DNA of 64,000 nt from CADEEN01 sp963783785 (GCA_963783785.1 CAWAOQ010000013.1:1-64000), one strand, 5' to 3'. Numbered from the stretch's first letter, positions 9,201-16,985 are shown. Numbers and translations: made by a program. Notes: generated from the letters alone by a model not told the origin.

Positions 9201-10198
9201 ACCACCTCGAGCCATTTGGCCTCTGGCGTCACCATCCGCCAGCTGGCCAGGTTGTCGAGCGCGGTGCCCCACAGCACGGCCTTCTTGCCGCCGGCATTCA
9301 TCGCGATGTTGCCGCCGACGCAGCTGGCTTCGGCCGATGTCGGGTCGACCGCGAACACGAAGCCGGCGCGCTCGGCCGCATCGGCCACACGCTGCGTCAC
9401 CACGCCGGCTTCGCTCCATACGGTGGCCACCGGTGCATCGACGCCCGGCAGCACCGTCATCTCCACCCCGCTCATCGCTTCGAGCTTCTCGGTGTTGATG
9501 ACCGCGCTGCGCCAGGTCAGCGGCACCGCACTGCCGGTGTAGCCGGTGCCGCCGCCGCGCGGGATGATCGTCAGGCCGAGCTCGATGCAGCCCTTCACCA
9601 GCCCGGCCATCTCGGCCTCGCTGTCGGGCGTGAGCACGACGAACGGCATCTCGATGCGCCAGTCGGTGGCGTCGGTGACATGCGAAACGCGCGACAAACC
9701 GTCGAACTTGACGTTGTCCTTCGCTGTGTGGCGCCCGAGGACGCGGCGCGTCAGCTTGCGCAAGTCCCAGACGGCGCGAAAGTGCGCGGCAAACCGCTCG
9801 ACGGCAGCACGGGCGGCGAGCAGGAGTTCGCCGACCAGCGCATCGCGCTCGGCATCGTCGGCAGGCGTGCGCCGCTTTTCGACTTCGCCCAAGCGGTGAT
9901 GCAAGGCCTCGATCAGCTGGGCACGCCGCTTCGGGTTGTCGAGCAGGTCATCTTCGAGATAGGGATTGCGCTGCACGACCCAGATGTCGCCGAGGACTTC
10001 GTACAGCATCCTTGCCGAGCGGCCGGTACGACGTTCGTCGCGCAGCCGCGACAACAGCACCCAGGCGTGCTCGCCGAGCACCCGCCGCACGATCTCGCGG
10101 TCGGAAAACGACGTGTAGTTGTAGGGAATCTCGCGCAGGCGCGGCGCGGCGGATTCATCGGCGGCAGCGCCGACGTGCAGAGGCAGGGGTGCGTTCAT
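6299..10198 (-). CDS. Giant FAD-linked oxidase/iron-sulfur oxidoreductase (DUF3683 family, D-lactate/glycolate dehydrogenase type)
   Basis: One 1299-residue chain fuses all parts of a glycolate oxidase or D-2-hydroxyacid dehydrogenase. In order there are: an N-terminal DUF3683-like region (about 1-180); an FAD-binding PCMH domain with IPRGGGTGYTGSAVPL near 210; an FAD-oxidase C-terminal domain with GDGNVHTNIPVN and GEHGIGITKLEFL near 700-750; two 4Fe-4S clusters, CLRCGKCKPVC (about 831) and CTVCHKCEGPCP (about 891); and two CCG cysteine-rich domains with CCGYPQRGSG, CGTCYDQLL, YHDPCHSPMKL and CCGESGTLAVTRP. By family it oxidises a 2-hydroxyacid (D-lactate, D-2-hydroxyglutarate or glycolate) and passes electrons through Fe-S clusters to the quinone pool. 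The substrate cannot be fixed from sequence. The start is ATG 10198. It is monocistronic and divergent from the ugp operon. Confidence 0.9.
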   Translation of the reverse strand: MNAPLPLHVGAAADESAAPRLREIPYNYTSFSDREIVRRVLGEHAWVLLSRLRDERRTGRSARMLYEVLGDIWVVQRNPYLEDDLLDNPKRRAQLIEALHHRLGEVEKRRTPADDAERDALVGELLLAARAAVERFAAHFRAVWDLRKLTRRVLGRHTAKDNVKFDGLSRVSHVTDATDWRIEMPFVVLTPDSEAEMAGLVKGCIELGLTIIPRGGGTGYTGSAVPLTWRSAVINTEKLEAMSGVEMTVLPGVDAPVATVWSEAGVVTQRVADAAERAGFVFAVDPTSAEASCVGGNIAMNAGGKKAVLWGTALDNLASWRMVTPEAKWLEVVRLNHNLGKIHDVDVASFELKYFDASGKKLERTERLDIPGRTFRKKGLGKDVTDKFLAGLPGIQKEGCDGLITSARWVVHRMPAHVRTVCLEFFGNAKDAVPSIVEIKDYLFAQSDVKLAGLEHLDDRYLKAVGYATKSKRAAQGSGLPKMVLFGDIVGDDERAVARATSEVVRIANSRSGEGFVAVSADARKRFWLDRKRTAAIAKHTNAFKINEDVVIPLERMGEYTDGIERINIELSLANKLELLDALAHFFARSPLPLGKGDDAGEIPSAELLEDRVQQALALLAEVRALWAGWLAGLDAAQAGHGGETFFALLQDARLRASWKTQVLKPLQQLFAGAAFVPLLEECRRIHKEVLRGRVWVALHMHAGDGNVHTNIPVNSDNYAMLQTAHAAVARIMVLARSLGGVISGEHGIGITKLEFLTDGELQDFADYKRRIDPDGRFNKGKLLRYVAGQGEHSADLSHAYTPSFGLMGHESLIMQQSDIGAISDSIKDCLRCGKCKPVCATHVPRANLLYSPRNKILATSLLIEAFLYEEQTRRGVSLRHWEEFEDVGDHCTVCHKCEGPCPVKIDFGDVSMNMRNLLRKLGHKSFRPGSAAAMLFLNATNPQTIKLMRGALVDVGFKAQRFVHNLLKLAARAQTGAPPASVGRAPIKEQVVHFINKKMPGGLPKKTVRALLDIEDAHYVPIIRNPAATTADTEAVFYFPGCGSERLFSQVGLATQAMLWHAGVQTVLPPGYLCCGYPQRGSGQYDKADKIITDNRVLFHRVANTLNYLDIKTVVVSCGTCYDQLLDYRFEDIFPGCRIVDIHEYLLEKGIVLQDPGAYLYHDPCHSPMKLQDPMKTVKALVGDNVLKSERCCGESGTLAVTRPDISTQVRFRKEEELRNGEAALRATGALGERENVRILTSCPSCLQGLARYTDDLASGLLEADYIVVEMARRILGEHWMPDYVAQANAGGIERVLV

Positions 10199-10354
10199 CG
10201 GATCGAGGCGCCTGGTGGGTTCGCGCCTGCGGCAGCACTTGAGCGACGATCCTACCGCAGTGCAGCATCACGGCCCTTCTTCAGACCGCGAATACGCGGC
10301 ATGCGCGGGGTTATCCCCGTTGCCCGCAACCACCCTTCCATGCCAGAAACGGGG

Positions 10355-10372
10355 TTGTCATCAAATTTGCGC
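10355..10372 (+). promoter_or_regulatory. Possible half-conserved pho box upstream of ugpB
   Basis: In the 228-base gap before ugpB the sequence TTGTCAT CAAA TTTGCGC occurs about 55 bases ahead of the ATG. The first seven bases match the PhoB repeat CTGTCAT at six of seven positions and the 4-base spacer is correct. The second repeat matches at only about three of seven. ugp operons are PhoB-controlled in enterics, so a site here is expected, but the match is weak. A short palindrome CGGGG-TTAT-CCCCG at about 10306-10319 lies upstream. Confidence 0.25.
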
Positions 10373-10426
10373 ACACTCGCTGGTCATGCCGATCAGCGCC
10401 CATCGATCTTCCCTCACGGAGTTGCC

Positions 10427-11734
10427 ATGAAACTGCAATCACTCGCCCTCGCTTCTCTGCTCGCACTGGGCGCCGCCTCGGCCCAGGCCCAGACTGAAAT
10501 CCAATGGTGGCATTCGATGACCGCCGTCAACAACGAGTGGGTCAACGACCTGGCCAAGGACTTCAACGCCAGCCAGAAGGACTACAAGATCGTGCCGACC
10601 TTCAAGGGCGCGTACGACGTGTCGTTCACGGCCGCGGTCGCGGCCTTCCGCGCCGGCCAGGCGCCGCACATCCTGCAGGTGTTCGAGGTCGGCACCGCGA
10701 CGATGATGGCCAGCAAGGGCGTCAGCGTGCCGGTCGGCAAGGTCATGAAGGACGCCGGCTACAAGTTCGACCCTGCCGCCTACATCCCGGCCGTGGCCGG
10801 CTACTACACGGCGCCGAACGGCGAGATGCTGAGCTTCCCGCTGAACAGCTCGACGACGGTGTTCTACATCAACAAGGATGCCTTCAAGGCCGCCGGCATC
10901 GATGCCAGCAAGCCGCCGACCACCTGGCCCGAGGTGGCGCTGGCGGCGGCCAAGCTCAAGGCCAGCGGCCACAAGTGCCCGCTGACGATCGCCTGGCAGG
11001 GCTGGACCCAGCTGGAGAGCTTCTCGACCTGGCACAACGTCGAGCTCGCCACCAAGGGCAATGGCCTCAAGGGCCTCGATGCGCGATTGGTGCTGAATTC
11101 GCCGCTGCATGTGCGCCATATCGAGAACCTTGCCAACATGGCCAAGCAGGGCCTGTTCGTCTACAAGGGCCGCGCCAACACGCCCGAGGCCAGCTTCGTC
11201 TCCGGCGAGTGCGCAATGATCACGACGTCCTCGGGCTTCTACGGCAACGTCAAGAAGAACGCCAAGTTCGACTTCACGCTGGCCACCCTGCCCTACTACC
11301 CCGACGTGCCCGGCGCACCGCAGAACACCGTGATCGGCGGCGCCAGCCTGTGGGTGATGTCAGGCAAGAAGCCGGCCGAGTACAAGGGCGTGGCGGCGTT
11401 CTTCAACTACCTGTCCAGCCCCGAAGTGCAATCGGCCAGCCACAAGCGCACGGGTTACCTGCCGATCACCAACGCGGCCTTCGCACTGACGGAAAAGTCA
11501 GGCTTCTACAAGGAGAACCCGGGCACCGACGTCGCGCCGACCCAGATGGTGCGCAAGGTCACCGACAAGTCGCGCGGCATCCGGCTGGGCAACTACGTGC
11601 AGATCCGCACCATCGAGGACGAAGAACTCGAGAACGTGTGGTCCGGCAAGAAGACCGCCAAGGAGGGATTGGACTCGATCGTCACGCGCGGCAACGAACT
11701 CCTGGAGCGCTTCGAGAAGGCCAACAAGGGCTGA
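10427..11734 (+). CDS. ugpB: UgpB, periplasmic sn-glycerol-3-phosphate-binding protein
   Basis: This 435-residue substrate-binding protein of an ABC importer captures glycerol-3-phosphate or glycerophosphodiesters in the periplasm. A Sec signal peptide ends at about ASAQAQ (residue 22). The mature start TEIQWWHSMTAVNNEWVNDL is characteristic of UgpB. Later family landmarks are FPLNSSTTVFYINKDAFKAA and YLPITNAAFALTEKSGFYKENPG, the latter spanning about residues 343-365. The start ATG 10427 has an upstream GGAG. It leads a five-gene operon, ugpBAECQ, in which ugpA follows after 10 bases. Phosphate starvation is the likely regulator, judging from the family and a weak upstream half-site. Confidence 0.95.
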   Translation: MKLQSLALASLLALGAASAQAQTEIQWWHSMTAVNNEWVNDLAKDFNASQKDYKIVPTFKGAYDVSFTAAVAAFRAGQAPHILQVFEVGTATMMASKGVSVPVGKVMKDAGYKFDPAAYIPAVAGYYTAPNGEMLSFPLNSSTTVFYINKDAFKAAGIDASKPPTTWPEVALAAAKLKASGHKCPLTIAWQGWTQLESFSTWHNVELATKGNGLKGLDARLVLNSPLHVRHIENLANMAKQGLFVYKGRANTPEASFVSGECAMITTSSGFYGNVKKNAKFDFTLATLPYYPDVPGAPQNTVIGGASLWVMSGKKPAEYKGVAAFFNYLSSPEVQSASHKRTGYLPITNAAFALTEKSGFYKENPGTDVAPTQMVRKVTDKSRGIRLGNYVQIRTIEDEELENVWSGKKTAKEGLDSIVTRGNELLERFEKANKG

Positions 11735-11744
11735 CGACGCTTGC

Positions 11745-12632
11745 ATGGCCGCCGAGAAGCGCGTCACCTTCCGTTCCCCCTGGCTGCCCTGGGCGCTGCT
11801 GGCGCCCCAGGTGGTCGTGATCGCGGTGTTCTTCTTCTGGCCGGCGGGCCAGGCGCTGGTGCAATCGCTGCAGCAGTCCGACGCGTTCGGCACTTCCGTC
11901 GAATGGGTCGGGCTGGAGAATTTCCGCAACTTGTGGAACGACGAGACCTACCTGGCGTCGTTCTCGACCACCGCGGTGTTCTCGGTGCTGGTGGCCTCGC
12001 TGGGCCTGTCGCTGTCGCTGCTGCTGGCGGTATTTGCCGACCGCGTGGTCAAGGGCTCGGGCATCTACCGCACGCTGCTGATCTGGCCGTACGCGGTGGC
12101 CCCCGCGGTGGCCGGCGTGCTGTGGCTGTTCATGTTCGCGCCCAGCGTGGGCATCGTGTCCTACCTGCTGCGCGAACGCGGCTTCGAGTGGAACCACCTG
12201 CTCAACGGCAACCACGCGATGGCGCTGATCGTGATGGCCGCGGTGTGGAAGCAGATCGCCTACAACTTCCTGTTCTTCCTGGCCGGATTGCAGTCGATCC
12301 CGAAATCATTGATCGAGGCCGCGGCAATCGACGGCGCGACGCCGTGGCGGCGTTTCTGGACGATCCAGTTCCCGCTGCTGTCCCCGACCACGTTCTTTCT
12401 GCTGGTGATCAATGTCGTCTACGTGTTCCTCGATACCTTCGCCATCGTCGATGCGGCCACCTCGGGCGGGCCGGGCAAGGACACCGCGATCCTGGTCTAC
12501 AAGCTCTATTACGACGCCTTCAAGGCCATGGACCTGGGCGCGTCGGCGGCGCAGTCGGTGGTGCTGATGTTCATCGTCATCATCTTCACGGTGATCCAGT
12601 TCCGCTTCGTCGAAAAGAAGGTGAACTACTGA
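11745..12632 (+). CDS. ugpA: UgpA, permease subunit of the glycerol-3-phosphate importer
   Basis: The 295-residue inner-membrane protein has six predicted transmembrane helices. It carries the MetI-type permease signature EAAAIDGATPWRRFWTIQFP (about residues 187-206), whose EAA loop docks onto the UgpC ATPase. It pairs with UgpE to form the channel. It begins 10 bases after ugpB, at ATG 11745. Its stop codon TGA overlaps an ATG at 12632 that opens a six-codon frame just ahead of ugpE (see ugpE). Confidence 0.94.
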   Translation: MAAEKRVTFRSPWLPWALLAPQVVVIAVFFFWPAGQALVQSLQQSDAFGTSVEWVGLENFRNLWNDETYLASFSTTAVFSVLVASLGLSLSLLLAVFADRVVKGSGIYRTLLIWPYAVAPAVAGVLWLFMFAPSVGIVSYLLRERGFEWNHLLNGNHAMALIVMAAVWKQIAYNFLFFLAGLQSIPKSLIEAAAIDGATPWRRFWTIQFPLLSPTTFFLLVINVVYVFLDTFAIVDAATSGGPGKDTAILVYKLYYDAFKAMDLGASAAQSVVLMFIVIIFTVIQFRFVEKKVNY

Positions 12633-12644
12633 TGAGCACTGACC

Positions 12645-13496
12645 GTGGTTGAGCGCCGCCCGCTGCTGGGCCTCCTCGCGCATGTGGTGCTGATCATCGG
12701 CGTGCTGATCGTCGCCCTGCCGGTCTACATCACGTTCGTCGCGTCGACCCACGCCAACGAGGCCATCATCCACCCGCCGATGCCGTTGACGCCGGGCTCG
12801 CACATGGTCGAGAACTACACCGCGGTGCTGACCGGCACGCAGGAAGGCGGCGGGTCGAAGGCGGCGGTCGGGCAGATGATGATCGTCAGCCTGGTCACGG
12901 CGCTGGTGATCGCGGTCGGCAAGATCGCGATATCGCTGCTGTCGGCCTTCGCGATCGTCTATTTCCGCTTCCCGTTCCGGATGTTCTTCTTCTGGGCCAT
13001 CTTCGTCACGCTGATGCTGCCGGTGGAGGTGCGCATCGCACCGACCTACAAGGTGGTGTCGGACCTCGGCATGCTGAACACCTATGCCGGTCTCACCGTG
13101 CCGCTGATCGCCTCGGCCACCGCCACCTTCCTGTTCCGCCAGTTCTTCCTGACGGTGCCCGACGAACTGACCGAAGCCTCGCGCATCGACGGCGCAGGCC
13201 CGTTGCGCTTCTTCTGGGACGTGCTGGTGCCGCTGTCGCGGACCAGCATCGCCGCGCTGTTCGTGATCCAGTTCATCTACGGCTGGAACCAGTACCTGTG
13301 GCCATTGCTGGTGACGACCAGCGAGGACATGTACCCGGTGGTGATCGGCATCAAGCGCATGATCTCCGGCGGCGACGCGCAGACCGAGTGGGGTGCCGTG
13401 ATGGCCACCGCGATGCTGGCGATGATCCCGCCGGCGCTGGTGGTGCTGCTGATGCAGCGCTGGTTCGTCAAGGGCCTGGTTGATACCGAAAAATAA
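12645..13496 (+). CDS. ugpE: UgpE, second permease subunit of the glycerol-3-phosphate importer
   Basis: The 283-residue permease follows the enteric UgpE closely along its length: VERRPLLGLLAHVVLIIGV at the start, VFRFP-type helices, LMLPVEVRIAPTYKVV, the EAA loop EASRIDGAGPLRFFWDVLVP, and GLVDTEK at the end. There are six predicted membrane helices. The annotated start is GTG 12645, with a poor ribosome site. An ATG at 12632, in TGATG with the ugpA stop and a good AAGGTG eight bases upstream, would read MSTDR and then enter this frame if one G in CGTGGTTGAG were absent. The real start may therefore be that ATG, with a one-base sequence error or mutation between. Confidence 0.92.
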   Translation: MVERRPLLGLLAHVVLIIGVLIVALPVYITFVASTHANEAIIHPPMPLTPGSHMVENYTAVLTGTQEGGGSKAAVGQMMIVSLVTALVIAVGKIAISLLSAFAIVYFRFPFRMFFFWAIFVTLMLPVEVRIAPTYKVVSDLGMLNTYAGLTVPLIASATATFLFRQFFLTVPDELTEASRIDGAGPLRFFWDVLVPLSRTSIAALFVIQFIYGWNQYLWPLLVTTSEDMYPVVIGIKRMISGGDAQTEWGAVMATAMLAMIPPALVVLLMQRWFVKGLVDTEK

Positions 13497-13506
13497 GCGA
13501 GCAACC

Positions 13507-14565
13507 ATGGGCGCGATCAGCATCCGCAATGTCGTCAAACGCTACGGCAAGGGGCCGAAGGCCAACCAGGTCATCCACGGTGTCGACGCCGAGATCACCG
13601 ATGGCGAGTTCGTCGTCATCGTCGGCCCGTCGGGCTGCGGCAAGAGCACGCTGCTGCGGATGGTGGCCGGGCTGGAGGAGATCTCCGGCGGCGAGATCTC
13701 GATCGGCGGTCGCGTGGTCAACGACATCGAACCGAGCGAACGCGACATCGCGATGGTGTTCCAGAACTACGCGCTCTACCCGCACATGAGCGTCTTCGAC
13801 AACATGGCCTACGGCCTGAAGATCGCCAAGGTGCCGGTGGCCGAGATCAAGGCTCGCGTCGACAAGGCGGCAGCGATCCTGCAGCTCGGGCCTTATCTGA
13901 TGCGCAAGCCGCGCGAGCTGTCGGGGGGCCAGCGTCAGCGCGTGGCGATGGGGCGAGCCATCGTGCGCGAGCCGGCGGTGTTCCTGTTCGACGAGCCGCT
14001 TTCGAACCTCGATGCCAAGCTGCGCGCAGCGACCCGGCTCGAGATCCAGAAGCTGCACCGCGAACTCGGCGTGACTTCGCTGTTCGTCACCCACGACCAG
14101 ATCGAGGCGATGACCCTGGCCGAGCGCATGATCGTGATGAATGCCGGACGGATGGAGCAGATCGGCACGCCCGAGGAGGTCTATGCGCGACCGGCCACGA
14201 CCTTCGTCGCCGGCTTCATCGGCAGCCCGCCGATGAACCTGCTCGACGGCCACGCCGACGGCAGCCGCTTCACGGTCAATGGCGTCACGCTGGCGCTGCC
14301 GCAACCGGCGCCGCGCAGCGGCCCGCTGCTGCTGGGCGTGAGGCCCGAGCACGCCGCTGTGGCCGACGCAGGCTGGGCGCTGCAAGTCGAGTTGGTCGAG
14401 ATGCTCGGCGCCGAGCGATTGGTCCATGGTCGCCTCGGCGACACGCCATTCACGTTGCGCGTCGATGCGACGCTGGTACCGCCACGGCCCGGCGGCACAC
14501 TGTGGCTGCAGGTGGCCGCCCACCACCTGCATTGGTTCGACCGCGATACGCAGCAGCGGGTGTGA
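13507..14565 (+). CDS. ugpC: UgpC, ATPase subunit of the glycerol-3-phosphate importer
   Basis: The 352-residue ABC ATPase belongs to the MalK/UgpC group. It energises the UgpA-UgpE channel from the cytoplasmic side. Walker A is GPSGCGKST (about residues 38-46), the Q-loop is FQNYALYPHM, the ABC signature is LSGGQRQRVAMGRAI, Walker B is VFLFDEPLSNLDA, and the switch histidine is in LFVTHDQIEAMTLAERM. A C-terminal TOBE-type regulatory domain follows (GVRPEHAAV near 278). The start ATG 13507 lies 10 bases after ugpE; 27 extra bases of open frame upstream overlap ugpE and look non-functional. UgpQ follows after 48 bases. Confidence 0.95.
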   Translation: MGAISIRNVVKRYGKGPKANQVIHGVDAEITDGEFVVIVGPSGCGKSTLLRMVAGLEEISGGEISIGGRVVNDIEPSERDIAMVFQNYALYPHMSVFDNMAYGLKIAKVPVAEIKARVDKAAAILQLGPYLMRKPRELSGGQRQRVAMGRAIVREPAVFLFDEPLSNLDAKLRAATRLEIQKLHRELGVTSLFVTHDQIEAMTLAERMIVMNAGRMEQIGTPEEVYARPATTFVAGFIGSPPMNLLDGHADGSRFTVNGVTLALPQPAPRSGPLLLGVRPEHAAVADAGWALQVELVEMLGAERLVHGRLGDTPFTLRVDATLVPPRPGGTLWLQVAAHHLHWFDRDTQQRV

Positions 14566-14613
14566 GCGCGTCGCCGGGCCGCTCCCAAGACGCGCTGCGC
14601 CCTGGAGGCTGAC

Positions 14614-15360
14614 ATGAATTCGCCCTGGCCCTATCCGTTCTGGATCGCTCACCGTGGCGCCGGCAAGCTGGCGCCGGAGAACACGTTGGCAGCATTCCGG
14701 ATCGGCGCACAGTACGGTTACAGCGCGTTCGAATGCGACGTCAAGCTGAGCGCCGACGACGTGCCCTTCCTGCTGCACGATGCGGCGCTGGCACGCACGA
14801 CGCAGGTCGACGGCGTGGCCGGCGAGCGGCCCTGGTCCTATCTGTCGCAACTCGACGCCGGGGGCTGGCACAGCCGGCGCTATGCCGGCGAGCCGATGCC
14901 CACGCTGGCTGCGATCGCGCACTACGTGCGACGCAATCGCTTCGCGCTGAACATCGAGATCAAGCCGACGCCCGGTCACGACGAGCGGACCGGCCGCATC
15001 GTCGCGCGCGACGCGGCCCGCCTGTGGATGCACGATCCGCGGCCGCCGCTGCTCAGTTCGTTCCAGCCGCTGGCGTTGAAGGCGGCGCAGCAGGCCGCAC
15101 CGGCGCTGCCGCGGGCGTTGCTGATCGACGCGCTGTGGGACGGCTGGCAGCAGACGGCGCAGTCGCTCGGCTGCGTGGCCGTGGTCGCCGACCAGGCGCT
15201 GCTGGACCGCGCGTTGATCGAGCAGCTGCACGCCCAGGGTTGGCGGGCGCTGGCCTACACCGTCAACGACGAGGCCGTCGCGCACCGCCTGCGCGACGCC
15301 GGCATCGACGGGCTGATCACCGACGCTGTCGACCAGTTCCCGCCCACCGACGCGGGCTGA
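14614..15360 (+). CDS. ugpQ: UgpQ, glycerophosphodiester phosphodiesterase
   Basis: The 248-residue cytoplasmic enzyme hydrolyses glycerophosphodiesters to glycerol-3-phosphate and an alcohol, acting on substrates brought in by the upstream transporter. GDPD-family landmarks are WIAHRGAGKLAPENTLAAF at the N terminus, FECDVKLSADDVPFLLHD (metal-binding Glu/Asp and catalytic His), LNIEIKPTPG and, at the C terminus, AYTVNDEAVAHRLRDAGIDG. There is no signal peptide, which fits the cytosolic UgpQ type. The start is ATG 14614 behind CTGGAG. The gene is last in the operon and converges on the MFS gene. Confidence 0.95.
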   Translation: MNSPWPYPFWIAHRGAGKLAPENTLAAFRIGAQYGYSAFECDVKLSADDVPFLLHDAALARTTQVDGVAGERPWSYLSQLDAGGWHSRRYAGEPMPTLAAIAHYVRRNRFALNIEIKPTPGHDERTGRIVARDAARLWMHDPRPPLLSSFQPLALKAAQQAAPALPRALLIDALWDGWQQTAQSLGCVAVVADQALLDRALIEQLHAQGWRALAYTVNDEAVAHRLRDAGIDGLITDAVDQFPPTDAG

Positions 15361-15368
15361 GGCCCGCG
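15351..15368. terminator. GC hairpin between convergent ugpQ and MFS genes
   Basis: CGCGGGC and GCCCGCG flank a TGAG loop that contains the ugpQ stop codon. The perfect 7-bp stem lies exactly where two convergent genes meet. There is no T-run on either side, so it may act only as a weak or Rho-assisted boundary. Confidence 0.3.
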
Positions 15369-15375
15369 CCCCCGC

Positions 15376-16719
15376 TCACGCCCCGCTGGCGCCGCCGCTG
15401 GGCAGAGCCACCAGCGCCTCGGCGCCGAGCTGATCGTCGAACGTCTCCGGCGCCGGCAACGCACGCACGCCGCGCAGCAGCGGATGACGCCAGGCCGCGA
15501 GCGCGACGCACAGTGCGCCGACACCGGCAAACGCGAGCGACGCGCGCAGATCGACATGCTCGCCGAGCCAACCGCCGATCAGGGCCCCGGGGCCGGCCGG
15601 CAGCAGGATCAGCCAGCGCATGGTGCTGGTCATGCGACCCAGCAGCGGCGCCGGCGTGACCGCCTGCCGCAGCGACAGGAAGTTGATGAAGATCAGCACC
15701 GCGCCGAAGCCGAAGCACACCAGCATGCCGGCAAACATCGCCTGACCAACGCCGTGCGCCGGCGCCAGCGCCAGCAGCAACCAGCCCACGCCGCACACGG
15801 CCAGACCGAGCAGCAGCGACGGTCCCGGCCCGACGCGGGCCGAGATGCGGTGGCCGAGCGTGCTGGCGGCGATGGTGCCGATGCCCAGGCCGACGAAACT
15901 GAGGCCGATCTGCGACTCGTTCATGCCCAGCGTGCGGGTCGCAAACAGGATCTGCACCACGATCGCCGCGTGGTGGCACATCTGCCACAGGCCGACCGTG
16001 CACGCCATCGTCACCAGCAGCGGCGTGCCACGCACGAAGTGCAGGCCAGCGCGCAGGTCGCGCCAGAAGTGCGCATCCTTGGGCGGGGCAAGCTGCTCCT
16101 GCACCTTGACCCCGCGCAGGATCGCGACCGACGCCATCAGCATCAGTGCGTCGAGCAGCAGTGCCATCGGTGCACCGACAGCCTTGATCAGCGCGCCGGC
16201 AAACCCTGGCCCGGCCACCTCGGCGCCCGAACTGGCCAGCGCGTTGCGCGCGTGGGCTTCGACCAGGCGCTGGCGCGGCACCACCTGCGTCAGCACGATC
16301 TGCGCCGCCGAACCGGCGACGACGTAGACACAACCCATCACGAAGGCCACCACGTACATCCACGGCATCGACAGCCAGCCCAGCACCCAGGCCAGCGGCA
16401 CGCTGGCGACGATCAGGCCGAGGGCAGCCTCGCCGGCGATGTAGACCGGCAACTTGCGCACGCGATCGAGCCAGACGCCGCTGGGCAGGCTCAGCAGCAC
16501 GAAGGGGGCGATCTCCATCGCCACCAGCAGGCCCATCTGCGTCGGGCTGGCGTGCAGCAGCACCACAGCGGTCAATGGCAGCGCCAGCATCGTGATCTGG
16601 CCGCCGAGCGAGCTGATCAGGATCGACGTCCATAGCCGCCGATAGACGGCATCGCGCAGCAGGTCTTCGGGTGGCAGTGCGAAGCGCTGCCTGAATGAAG
16701 CGAGAAAGGAGTGAATCAT
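15376..16719 (-). CDS. Major facilitator superfamily transporter (DHA3-like, probable exporter)
   Basis: The 447-residue membrane protein has about twelve hydrophobic helices. Its first helix pair reads YRRLWTSILISSLGGQITMLA, and it has the loop 2/3 motif LPSGVWLDRVRK, typical of DHA3-type MFS exporters (MefA/enterobactin-exporter group). A second half-repeat shows GLGIGTIAASTLGHRISARVG. The substrate cannot be inferred. I choose ATG 16719 (MIHSFLASF) over an upstream TTG. The gene is preceded on the same strand by a promoter-like sequence, a 25-codon leader frame and an intrinsic terminator (16776-16985), so its expression probably depends on read-through. It is convergent with ugpQ. Confidence 0.9.
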   Translation of the reverse strand: MIHSFLASFRQRFALPPEDLLRDAVYRRLWTSILISSLGGQITMLALPLTAVVLLHASPTQMGLLVAMEIAPFVLLSLPSGVWLDRVRKLPVYIAGEAALGLIVASVPLAWVLGWLSMPWMYVVAFVMGCVYVVAGSAAQIVLTQVVPRQRLVEAHARNALASSGAEVAGPGFAGALIKAVGAPMALLLDALMLMASVAILRGVKVQEQLAPPKDAHFWRDLRAGLHFVRGTPLLVTMACTVGLWQMCHHAAIVVQILFATRTLGMNESQIGLSFVGLGIGTIAASTLGHRISARVGPGPSLLLGLAVCGVGWLLLALAPAHGVGQAMFAGMLVCFGFGAVLIFINFLSLRQAVTPAPLLGRMTSTMRWLILLPAGPGALIGGWLGEHVDLRASLAFAGVGALCVALAAWRHPLLRGVRALPAPETFDDQLGAEALVALPSGGASGA

Positions 16720-16775
16720 GTGGGCTCTCGTCAGCAACGGAGCGGTCTTGTGGACCGCCTTGCGCGCCAGGCCTC

Positions 16776-16817
16776 AAAAAGACTTCGGGCCTGACGCCGA
16801 TGTTTCGGCGCAGGCCC
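16776..16817 (-). terminator. Intrinsic terminator/attenuator hairpin upstream of the MFS gene
   Basis: On the minus strand GGGCCTG-CGCCGA, an AACA loop, TCGGCG-T-CAGGCCC form 13 base pairs with a single bulged T. GAAGTC and then five T follow. This is a textbook Rho-independent terminator. It lies 57 bases before the MFS start and 28 bases after the leader-peptide stop. The upstream segment TTCGGC (minus strand, about 16830-16835) is perfectly complementary to GCCGAA inside the terminator's left arm, so a competing antiterminator stem can form. Confidence 0.8.
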
Positions 16818-16844
16818 GGTCGGGGCGAAGCCGAAGAGGAAGAC

Positions 16845-16922
16845 TCAGTGCGCGACCACCGATGCGCCCGGCACCGGCATGCTGCGCAGGCAGCGTCGGT
16901 TCGGGATGTCGTGGGTGGTCAT
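16845..16922 (-). CDS. Putative 25-residue leader peptide of the MFS gene
   Basis: A short frame starts at ATG 16922, eight bases after a good ribosome site (CTGGAG), and encodes 25 residues: MTTHDIPNRRCLRS followed by MPVPGASVVAH, then TGA. The composition is unremarkable for a structured protein, but it has an Arg/Cys-rich centre and a Pro-Val-Pro step, the kind of features seen in ribosome-stalling leaders. It lies between a promoter-like sequence and an intrinsic terminator, the usual layout of translation-controlled attenuation. No database check was possible. The alternative is a fortuitous short frame in the argJ-MFS gap. Confidence 0.55.
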   Translation of the reverse strand: MTTHDIPNRRCLRSMPVPGASVVAH

Positions 16923-16955
16923 GGCGCGATCTCCAGGGCTCGAAGAGTGGGTGCG

Positions 16956-16985
16956 ATGCTAGCAGTGCCCCCGCGCCGCAGGCAA
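16956..16985 (-). promoter_or_regulatory. Probable sigma-70 promoter for the leader peptide and MFS gene
   Basis: On the minus strand TTGCCT (16985-16980) and TAGCAT (16961-16956) are separated by 18 bases. A TGC immediately before TAGCAT makes an extended -10. Transcription would begin near 16949, leaving a leader of about 27 bases before the small frame. The site sits only 13 bases after the argJ stop codon. Confidence 0.45.

Noticed and set aside
10306..10319. CGGGG-TTAT-CCCCG palindrome upstream of ugpB, considered as an attenuator
   Set aside because: The five-bp stem is short, has no T-run and no leader frame or complementary segment. It may be chance in GC-rich DNA.
6359..11734. Open frame of 1791 codons on the plus strand opposite the FAD/Fe-S oxidoreductase gene
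   Set aside because: It is an antisense shadow of a high-GC gene. The sequence is an Arg/His/Ala-rich repetitive string with no domain. Only its last part, from ATG 10427, is a gene (ugpB).
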